64,000 nucleotides of DNA from Phoronis australis (taxonomy: Eukaryota; Phoronida; Phoronidae). Shown here one piece after another: positions 47,201-59,200 of this stretch. A model generated the notes under the pieces. The model was not told the DNA's origin, did no database searches, and saw nothing but the letters and a program-made list of their open reading frames with translations. Both the position numbers and the translations under genes were made by a program. The stretch is from positions 504,521 to 568,520 of the forward strand of contig NMRA01000116.1 in NCBI GenBank assembly GCA_002633005.1. Reading direction: 5' to 3'. Position 1 is the stretch's first letter. Each line of letters begins with the position of its first letter.

Positions 47201-50200
47201 AGTCTTCAAAATTTACTAACTGCCCAAACCTCTGGGCTTAGGCAACTTGTCTTTTCATATTCCAGAACCACAACATTCACGTGGCTAGTTACACTACAAA
47301 ACCTTATTTGAATATCATTGTTATACCCTATCTTTTTCAGTCCAGGTTCACGGTCAAAGGAAGACTATCCCAAAAAAGCTCTCAAAACTTGAGAAGTGTC
47401 TGTAGTAAAGAAAGAAAAATGTTCCATCAAAAGCAGAAATCTTTAACTTAAAGCAGTGTGGCAAAGATTCCTTAGACGGTTGCTTTAAGTAGGGACACTG
47501 AAGTGTCAAAAGGGTGAAAACAGAAAAACAGAATTAAAATGAAGACACCACTCAAATTCAAGGCAGCTATTAAATTAACATTTTTATAATCAGCAATCGA
47601 CATACACCTGAATGTAAGTGTTTAGGAAAATAGCTTTGGCTTTTTAAAAAAGGTTTTTCACTTTACTGAGGAAACTTTAACTTGGATGCACTACATACCG
47701 GCCAGAAACATGTTTGTTGTCTTGATGTATTTCTTGTCAGAATGCATGCTGAGCCAGAACTTGGACAGAGTGACAATGTCGTTGTGCAGGTCGGCACCCC
47801 GCTGAGTGGGACACCTAGGGGCAGCACTGCAGTAAGACAAGGGTGGACATGGTTAATGGTAAGAATCACATGCCAAAATACATACTACTGTAGATAGCCT
47901 CAACTTATCCAGGATTCAAGGAGTGTTTCGAAAAAAAGCACAATTCACCACAATTTTATTAGTCTCAATTTTATACTGTGCAGAGTCAAAATGTCCTTTC
48001 AAGAATCCCAACTGTAATAAAATTCACTCATTCTACAACATGGGGTTTTGATCAAGCACATGCAAACTTGTCTGTAGTCACTGCGGTATCTCACCTGAAG
48101 TAGTCCAGTATGGTAGCATAGACGCGTTCCCTCAACACTGTCTTGGCTGTGCCATGTGGCAAGGTGTCACCTTGGAGGAAGGACAGCCCCATACCCAGCA
48201 ACCTGAAACATATGGGAGAACGGATAACAACATGGACTGAGGTGTTAATGGGGTAAAACCACTCCCAGGAAGCAAGCTGGACAAAGTCATTACAGTTTGA
48301 TACTAAAACTATTTTTCGGTGCCCAAACTGCAGAGTATTTTTGTAAACATATTAAGCACACCATATAACTGAATACAAGCTATGACTAGTGATTACAGGC
48401 ACCAAATGTAAAACACGCAACAATAGATAATTATATTTTTATTTCCGTATCACCTTGTGTGATCAATATAAAAAATGTTACACTTGTTTCTATAAATTTT
48501 ACACTGCTCATGTTTAAGTTATTTAGCAAACCATTTAAATGTTCAATTATACCAAATAACTCCTCGAAAATGTAATATTTACAACGAGGGTAGCCCCATC
48601 AGTTCAGTGCTTTCCACAAGATGTGCCTAATTACAGAAATTCTCCATCTTGGTAAAACCTTACTGTAGTCTAGGTCCTAGGGCTGCCACATGTCGGGACA
48701 TTATAGGGTTGGGCTTGCCGATGTTGATGGAGAGTGTTTTGTGAAGAAGATGCAGAAATATCTCAGACTGTTCTTGGCTGCAGTACTTGGCGTTCTCCAT
48801 TCGCTCGGACAGGAACTGAAACAAATAACATGATTAGCAGTACCAAATCAGCAACCTTTAGTTCATGTGGTCTTAAATTTACTAAAAATATTTCTAGTGC
48901 AGCTTTAAACTTTCAAGAATTATTTTGCTTCTTCCAATATAAGAATGAACTGTGTTTCAGACAAATTTGTCCACTGCATTTCCTGGTGTTCTCGTGAGAC
49001 TTGAACTCTCAACCTTTTGAATGTGAGCAACGTGGTGTAGCCTTAACTACTGCCTTCCTTGCTATAGAGTTGACGAATGAAAAACAAATGACGACATGTC
49101 TATTTTGCTTTCAAGTCCTGATAAAAGAAGGTCAGACAAATACAATAATGTCAATATCAAGTAGACGGTTGGGAAAGATAGGCAAGTTAGATATGGGTTT
49201 TGGGGATTCAGCCAAAAGTTATTACGACTTGCACTCCATAAGTCATGGTATTATCATTTCATTCTGGGTTGTGCTATTCAAAATCTAAAGAGGATAATTT
49301 AACAATTACCTTGTTCTTAGCCAGGTCCATAAACCCTCTATTGAGTTGTGTTTAGTCACAGTCCAACTGGGACACTTGTACGACTAAGAGCACAGTTATC
49401 AAAGAAGTCCTTTCAATGAAGTTGCATATCAATTTCAAAAGGCCTACTGTGTGTGTAAACGAAACCCATGCTTTACAACACTCTGCAAAATTCTAAGGCA
49501 CTATGCAGACTAGTTACCCCCTCCGAGCAAAAATGTTATCATATTGCAACAGAATGCCAAGTACTCACCTTAGACCATATGTGATGAGGTCCAACCTTGG
49601 GAGGCTTGGGTTCTGGCACATTATTTTCTGAGGCTGACAGAGGATTGACTTCTTCCACATGCTTGGAGAACATGCCCAGGCGGAGGTCAATAGTCTTCTG
49701 CCACACTGCTGCCATCTCTTGGAGAAACTATTATGGATCATACAAGAACCGGTTTGATGCCTGTTATTGAGTGGAGAAAACTGGTTCTCAAAATTCAGGC
49801 ACTTAGAATTAATACAGTCAAAGATTTTTTTTGAAACTTACATAAAAAGGTGAAATAAAATGACAGATAAATAAATGCTAAATACTGTGCTCAGTTGCTT
49901 AACAGATCAACATAGACCTGGGTATTATACCTGTATTTGTAAGTCGAGTCGAGCCGACAACAGCCATTCCCAGCATGCCACTATCGTTTCCATGGCTTCC
50001 TCTGTAAACATCATGACTGGAGCCCAGCATAAACAGTGGAGCAGCTGGCGTGTTAGACCTGACGTAGACAACATAACACTTGTTATAAACACAAACTTAA
50101 TTGGCTGTTCTGCTATTCATGAAACATGTATGGGGTAAAAATAAGAGAGAGCAGAAAAGTCAATCTGCATTTATTTATTATTCATAGAATTTTCCAACAT

Positions 50201-53200
50201 TTTACAATCATTGAAAGAGTTGGCTGCTAAGACCACCATCTTGAATCTAGTTGTGACATAACATAAGAGGTTACTAGAAATTTTAGTTCTTTCTATTCTG
50301 TCTTTGATAAAAACTTCATAAAACAAGTTGCAACACAAACCAACCAACAAAAAACAGCTTTATCAATAATGATCTTTCAACACTGGACAGTAATGGCTGT
50401 GCACATTTTTAAAATGGAATACTAAAACGAGTTAAACGCAACATCTGGGGTGAAATGGCAAATAATATCAAAATGCTACAATGTTTTGGTTGCAGAATCT
50501 GTCGTCTGAAATTATAATGATGCATATATGTGGGCTAAATTGTCTTTAAAGTGTTATAATCTTTTGATTGGAATCTCTGTTGTTTGAACAGTGGTTACCT
50601 GTGAGAGTATATAATACACACTTTGAACAGTGGTTACCAGTGAGAGTATATAGTACACACTTTGAACAGTGGTTACCAATGAAACTAGTATAGTACACAC
50701 TTTGAACAGTGGTTACCAGAATAACGATGCTGTACGTTTATTCATACTCCAGGTCATCGGCCCACTGTACTATACAACACTTTGAACAGTGGTTACCAGA
50801 ATACAACACTCTGAACAATGGTTAACAATAATACTTACCCTTTTCCTCCAGCCCTAGTGTGACTAGAACAGCACACACTCTGAACAGTGACTGTTGGAAC
50901 TCTTCAGTGTTCTTCTTCAAAGACATTTCCTCAGTTTCCTCACATACCATAGTCACCAACTTCTCTGTGTTCTTTTTGAAAGCCAGCTTCATACCATAAA
51001 TCTGAAACACAACACTCGATAAGCTCATGACTCCAACAAACAGTATTGTCACGTTTGAAGCCAAATTTCATTAATAACTATCAGATATCGCAATCTTGTT
51101 TCAAACACGCATTAGAAGCCTAACAGGCACACACTTCCTTGAGATTATTTCGACCCAAGTGAAGTTCATAAAAAGTGCACAAAATGCCATACCTGACCCA
51201 AATATTGGCTTCTAAGCATAAAATTGGTCATGAACGTAGAGCTGCCACTGACCGAATCAGACGTCTGCTTGTTGTTTAAGTTGCCCTATAAAAATATAGT
51301 AAATTAGCGTTACAATGCTATTAGACAGAAATTTCATTGTCTTTAATAATCCATGATAGTGACCTGTTCCATACAATGTGGTTACTGATTAAAACATAGA
51401 ACAAGAAATGTCTGCATTCACACAGAGTTATTGTGAGAGTCATGCCATTTTCTACCATCAAATTTTAAAGTTTACACTTAAGAAGCTGCTTTGAGACTAC
51501 CGTCAGTGGCTGTGAGCCTTTGTTGAAGCCAGCATAGTTGAGGACCCCCTGCGTGGCAGGTGCCAGGCCCGAGTGTAAGTCAATGCCTAAACCAGAGTTG
51601 GCAAAGTCTAGCAGGTACTGCATCAGATGTGACCGGGTTATGTTGGGGGCCCATTTCATGGCTTCTTGTAAGATGCGCACACAGTGGGCAGCGAAGTCAC
51701 TCACTGTACTCTGAAATGTATTTGCCAAATATAACCATCAAACATCTACAAACTCTGAAATACGGCTGGAAAATACAGAAATCAGACATCCGTACAACTC
51801 TGAAATATGGTTGGAGAAAATGCCAGAGCATGTCTCTAATGTTCATCAGAGTTTCTGTGTACTAACGATGGATGATTTCATGACAAAACCCTGGAAAGTA
51901 ACTGCAAATGTTAACCGCAGAAATTATCGACCTCCACATTGTGTTGCTGGGCTCCTCGTCACTGATGAAGACCTCAGAGAAAATTTCTGTGGTAAACATT
52001 CTTTACTTTCCAGGGTTTTACGATGAAATCATCAGCAATTATGCCAGAGCGTGGTTGATTATGTAACATAACACAACAAAACTCTTGAATCATAAACTAG
52101 CTCTCAGAAAGTGACACCGTGTAAGTGGCAGAACTGAGTTCAAGACACGACAAGTTGATGTCATTACCTGCCTGTCAGCCATGGTGTCTTGCACTCGTAG
52201 CCTGTGTGGTGTGTTAGGTATGGGAAGCTCAGGGGCCACACCATGAGCATCAGTCTTCAACGATTGGGAAAGAACTTGTAGTATGTCCAACATGGTCTTC
52301 AGTACTTTGGCATTCCACAGCAAATGAGGAAATCTATAGAAAAGGAAACACGCTAGTTGAAGAGAGGTCAACATTAGCTGTAAAACTTCTAGTCAGTAAT
52401 AAATGAGTAAAAAATAACATTAATATATTAATACAACTGCAAACATGTTTGGCAGCTCCACTGTTATTCTCAAAGCGAAGGAAACATGGCTGCCTGGTTG
52501 TTTCACAGTGTTCTGGATTCAACAAAAAATTGTCAGGAACTCAAGATCAAAGATGCCTTTTACATCACTAAACATGCTCCTGATCCTAACATCCAGATTA
52601 CTTATTACAGTATGTCACTGCAAATATAGGACTGTGATTCCAAATTGTGTAGTTAACCTTGCTTATGTAAGTTTTCTCAATTTATTGGCACCCTGGATTA
52701 GGGTTGCATATTTCTTTAACCTTGAGAACGATAGTGGAGCTGTTGAATTATGTTGGCAGTTATAAATAGTAGATATTATTTTCTTTACAGATTATCATTT
52801 GTTACAATCATTCAAGACAAAACTTCAAGTAAAAGAAAAAGCTATCTGCTTATTGGAAGATGCATTCTTTGTGTGTGTTACTCACTGACATATAATTTGT
52901 GGCTCATCTTGCTTATTGTACTTACCTGTCGACTAACTTGGACAGGTAGGTGTCAGCCACTCGCCTGATGCGCTTGTGTACGTGGTTGAACTTGACTAAT
53001 AAAAACTGAGCATGCGATTGGAGTACATTCTCTCTCTCCGCTGTTTTTGGCTAAAATGCATAAAAATTGGAATATAATAGTTTGCAGCATTGGATTTAGC
53101 TTAAACATCAAAACAGTATACAACCATTCACTTTAACTAGCTCAAGATCATTACTTGCAATTTACCTAGTATTGACATTTGATTAAAACTGTAAATTTCC

Positions 53201-56200
53201 AATAAAAGACCATAGCTTCACAGAAGTTATAAAAAGTGAACATATTTTTCAAAGTTTTACAAATGGATCTGAAAATGTTGCCGCCTGTCATGAAAGCTAC
53301 CAAACAAAGACCGTATACTATTGATGGTGCTGTAGACACAAAAATGTTTCGAGCAACGGAGAAAAAGTGGCTTTAGCTATCAGAAATTGAGGATTGTTAA
53401 GTCAACAGAAGCAAGAGAGGATGTCGTGTCAAAAGTCCATTTCTAATATTGGAAAAGGCTGATACAAAATTTCCCAAGTACTGCTGAGACGTGGGTAGTA
53501 CTAGGCCACCCACAAGCCAAAATACTGAAGCTGTCACCACTAACTGACATAATAGTATTCCACAGCATGTTATGAAGTTCTAGTATTTCACAAATGTTCT
53601 GAAGCTATAGGACAAGGTGTTGTTGTAACAGTCAAAGGGTGTCTGAGCCTGGCTGTTTAAAATGTCTTAATGTTCACAGATGCTTTGAAGCTATAGGAGT
53701 TGTCACAGTGAAAGATGGCTGAGCGTACCCTTCTTGTATTAAGGAAAAGTGGTCAAACAACAATGGAGGTATACATACCGTTTCAGCCATGATGTTCAAG
53801 AACATACTGAAGGCCTGGTTTGTCACAGCTTGGATACACTGCCACATACCTGCAAATAACACTCATTGTAAATTATGGTAAGTTACCAAAAACCTGCACA
53901 TCACTCATTGTAAATTATGGTAAGTTACCAAAAACCTGCACATCACTCATTGTAAATTATGGTAAGTTACAAAAACCTGCACATCACTCATTGTAAATTA
54001 TGGTAAGTTACCAAAAACCTGCAAATAACACTCATTGTAAATTACGGTAAGTTACCAAAAACCTGCACATCACTCATTGTAAATTATGGTAAGTTACCAA
54101 AAACCTGCACATCACTCATTGTAAATTACGGTAAGTTACCAAAAACCTGCACATCACTCATTGTAAGTATGGATACACTGAAATGAAGCTGCAAACATCA
54201 CTCAGCGTAAATAATGGTAAATTGCCACATCCCTGCACATCACTCATTGTAAATATAAATACACTGAAATATATCTGCAAATACCACTCAGAGTAAATAA
54301 TCATATGGTACATTGCCATATACCTGTACATATCACTCAGCGTAAATACAGACGCACTGCCACATGCCTGTATGGATACACTGCCAATCATGATTAATAG
54401 TAACAAATAATGGGCCCACATATAAACATACAGGCACATAAAAAGAACATAGAACAATGTCCAGACTACTGCACCATGTACCTGCTTTGTCCTTGTAGAT
54501 TGCGTTGTCTTGGAGATAGAGGAACAGATTCTGAACGGCTGAATGGTCATCAGAATGGGTCACTCTGAAATAAAGACATGGAACTGTGCTCTGACAAACG
54601 GCAACCACAGGTGTAGAGACGATTGTATGCAATTGAATGACTTAAAAAATTAATTTGATTTTTATCAATCTATCAATCACGAAGTGGTGAGTCATAGAAA
54701 TTTCTGACTCCTGGACCAAGGCTAGTTTCAAAGACAAACACCCGGTGGGAATAACATTTTTTTGCAAATTCAACTAACTCAACATACGGTAGACATTACA
54801 TAAGCACTAGGATGCTATCTACTGAAAAATCTTTGTTAAACAGTGTTTATTTTATTCTTTGTAAACTTCATAAATTGATTATTGGACTGCTTACCTGAGT
54901 GTTTCTAGTCTGTAGACGGAATGTAAGTAGATACACTGACCAAAGTTAAGTTTGTAGACGAGTGCAGTGACATCTGGTGGGTGGCCAAGTAAACTACACA
55001 TGTGTTGTCTCAACTCATTCAATTCAGCCTGTAAAATTAGAATAAAAAAGAAATCATGCAACTAAACAAAACACACAGAACTATAAACTATTCTGCAGAT
55101 AGATGTTTGACTGCTGATAGCCTAAGTGTTGTTGACGGGTATCATAAGGGTCTCTCAGATGGGTTGATCATTGAGCCATCTTTTTTCCCAACTTGGCTGA
55201 ATTTACTCAAAAGTAAATGTTTACATCAAATGGCTCTACTGACAAGAGTACAGAAGCAACAAAAGTAATATCATAATTGTAAACAACACAAAAGACGGTT
55301 GAAACTCTTGAACACAATACATTACCGTAGCAACTGTGTCGTTCCTCATAGCTGAGTTGTACTGAAGTTCAGAGCGAAGGTGTTCCCGTGAAATCAAAAG
55401 AGGTGACTTGGTAGATATCTCACAGACACTCTCATACCACTCAGAAGGCCAAAGGCCTGAAAACGAGGAATAGAAATTCAGCTTATAACATCACAAATCG
55501 TCTTTGATGCATAATTTGCAAACAGTGCATAACGTGAGAAACAGCCAATTTAATTATACAAGCCTTAGGGTGGACTTAAGTGAGCCCACTTTATTGTGGC
55601 CAGAGAGATCTACACACTTATCATAGACATTATTATTCCTCAATGTTTACTGTATGTGATGCTAGCCACATGGATATGTTCTGCACTAACTGAGTCTTCA
55701 TTGTGCACCAGTTCTGTGACAACAGTAGACAGCGAATACTAACCAGACTCCTCCATCGCAAAACCCATGACGACGCAGTAGAACCAGAAATCGCGGAACA
55801 ACTTGTGCAATCTTGGCTTGGGGTCTTGAACTGGGGGCATGCGGCGAACAAGCTGAAATTAAGTTGTACGGCATGTTCAACACGTTAAGTAGTGTTAAAC
55901 CAGCAAATACCACCTTGGATATAGCGATTCAACACTTGCTAATTGTTTCTGTTCTTGGTCAAATCAAATATTTGTAATGTGTGTTTGACCTTGCACATCA
56001 TTTTTGCAAAAATAACAAATCTCCAAAACATTAATGAGCTGAGGTTGGTAGACAGACAGAGTTCGTGGTTTGAGCGGAGTGTCAAAGAGGGTTAGTAGGT
56101 GAAATTCCAAAATAGCTCTTTGAATAGACACAGCAGATTAAGATTTAAATTGTCTGATTCATGGCCCAGGGCGCTGATCGTCCAGGTAAACTGTCAGAGG

Positions 56201-59200
56201 GCGACGCAAATTTTAGCAAGAAACAATCAGGTGTCAATCCCCAGAAGGACAAAGGTGGCTCCGCAACATTGGAAAAATAATTATAAGCTATTGTCCAAAC
56301 GTATTGATTCGTAATTTACACATTTTGCAACTGTGTTAACTTTCTGCCTGTTGTGTACCTTGCATTCTAATGTAAAATGAATATTTCACTTATTTGCTGC
56401 TTCCTTCTAACCTATTTACCTACACACCTATAAAACATTTTTCATAATAAAATCGTGAGATAAAACAAGTCATATCCCCATTTTACAACCATGGTTAGTT
56501 TGAAATTTAAAGTATTCATTACTACCAATTGTAAGTAAAAAATGAAAGATATGACAAGACTCACTAGAGCAATGACAGGGATAAGAACACCCAAGTTGCC
56601 TGCACAACTGGACGACTTGAGAGAGGTTGGTGCTTTATCCGCGGCCCGTTTACCCTCGAGGCCTAGCTGAACAAACAGTTCAAGAAGACGCATCAAGAGG
56701 TCGTTGAGATCGGCTTCACCTTTAACACTGGTTGCAATGTTAGCAAAAGCGTTCAGCACGGCCCAGGAGACGTGTCTGTAAAGAAATGCCATAAATCAAC
56801 ATGACCAAGAACATAAATCTGAAAAGATAATGAAAATTCAACTAACCTAAGGTGTGTCTAAAGAACATTTAAGAGATATTTAGTAAACACAGAATTGTAT
56901 AGACGAAAACAAAAAATGACCCTAGTCACAGAGATATGCTTGAAAAAAAAAACTCAGAAGATATCGCAAGAGAAAAAGATTAGCCCCTTAATGACTACAC
57001 AACCTAGCGTAGATACAGTACACAATACAATACAATACATCCAAACCACAGTCCTTAACCTCCAGTAGCACAGGCCATTCAGGGACGGACAGGGAGGGAG
57101 GACTTTGATATCTTTTCTGAGAGCTTAGACATAATTGGATGACACTATACTGCAGTTTCTCGTATAAAACCCTTTACCTGTATCTGTGAGAGCTATTGTC
57201 TGTAGTGTATGCAGCCTGACTGCTCTCCACGCTGATTCGCAGAAACATGGACATCACTTCAGAGTAGATACTGGGCTACAACAAACACGTAATGTGTAAA
57301 GAACATGGGTTATTGTACAGCTCATTACAATGAGCAGTCCCCTATTATTTAGAACAACTACGTGGGAATGGAGGAATATTGAACATAATGAAGTAAAAAT
57401 AGCCTCTGTAATACACTCTAAAGAAATTGAACTCTCGTTTGTATTGACTTATGAAGATAAAACCTGCCACATTAAATCTAGTGTATACAGTTATTGTATT
57501 ACTCTTTAGAGCTCCGTGATATAATGCAAAAAATATTTTCGAGGGTGTGCTTATATTTAATTCTTGAACTTTTTACATGACAACAGTTCTCACTATTTTT
57601 TTGTACTGTTTCCAAATTTATTTAGTTTGTATTTGCAGAAAGTTCAACAAAAATAACGTGCAAAAGAAAATACCAATAACTCAACAGGTCCAAACGTGAG
57701 AAGTAATTATTACGCTTACATATCAAGAAATATTAAGTGCCTTACACAGCCAGATATGATCATACAGCCGAGCTGGTCGACTATGAGCACATCCAGTTGA
57801 GAGGGTGGAGAACAGAACTTCTGCTGGAATATCTGTAGCACTGATTCGACAGTCTTGGGGGTGTGACGCAGAGACACAGCCACATGCCCCAGGGTCAGGA
57901 TGGCGTTGGTCAGGGTCAGGGTCTCAGTTCTACAATAAACAAAATACACCCGAGGGAGTCCAACCAGGCAAAGACTACTTTGGCATTATAAACTAACAAG
58001 TTTTTGAAAAAATTAAAACAATGATACATATAATATATAATTATATAGAAATTCTACAAAAATTGAAATTTACTAAAAAATAAACAAACCATTATCATGA
58101 TTTGACCTGATAGTTATTAACAAGCATCCATTTGCCCATGACCAAAGAAACCTAAAGACGAATAAATATTATTTGAATACACAGGAAAATAAAAACAAAG
58201 TCGGAGAGATACAGAAAGAGCATAGCTACGATAAACACTCAGGTTAACGCCTACGATCACATAAGCACACACAATCTATTTCTTAAAATTCTTGGCCTTA
58301 AGCCTCCGCTGCTCGGTTGAGCGACCAATCTGTACTTTTAACAATGTGCCCACTGCTTGAACTAGTGCCCAGCCATAATTTGACTCATGGAATTGATTTT
58401 CAGAACAGTAAGGTGCACTTTCAAATGCAGAAACCAGATCAAGTTCAAGTTGCAGTGTAGTAGGGTCTGCAGATTTCAATTTCAAAGGTCATACATGGCT
58501 AGGGTGACTGTTGAGCACAGGTTATGAGCCCATGACCAGGTAAGCATCCACCCCCAATTTCTTGAATATTCCAATTTAAGCGCCTGTTTCTGGATTAACC
58601 AACCAACCCCTGAAATCGAGGTTCGCCAATTTAAGTGCCTGGGGGCATTAACCCGAACATTTACGGTATTTTAAATGTATCTTTCATTTCCTAAGCTTAT
58701 CCATCTACATAGCGTTAAAACACCTTATCCCAAGTGAATAATTGTATCATACAAATCATACAGAATGCAAGAGTGTATATTTGCCACAAATGACAACATC
58801 TATGACTACAATAAAACTTACGAATCCCCAGTCTTGGTCATGTACAGTCTATTGGACATAGAGGCCAGGAAGGCCTGGACACAGTCTTCATCCACCTTCA
58901 GTCCAGCTCTCAGAGCTCTAGAGAACAGAACATTGTGCATAGGAACCAGATATTAAAGTACCTGAGTTCAGCAATACACTAAATGTGTCATAGTCAATTC
59001 TAACATTGAAAACAACTATATCATTCATATGTAATCTTTCATAAAGCAGTAATAACTGAAAGCACTGGTCCTTCAACTGCAATTAGAGCAAGAGGTTCCC
59101 GAGATAAAAATTCAAATTACAGTTACCTGAATAACATTTCGTGTATTTATATTTCGTTTGTACATCAGTGAAAATTTGAACAAACTGTGCAGGTATGTGA

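Noticed and set aside
47663-47897. Open frames on both strands overlapping PI4KA exon 28
   Set aside because: They are shadows in the wrong frame. The third frame carries the conserved [13 protein letters not shown] sequence.
54158-54632. 130-codon frame over the exon 17 region and minisatellite
   Set aside because: Derived from the repeat array; the real exon uses another frame with a PI4KA match.
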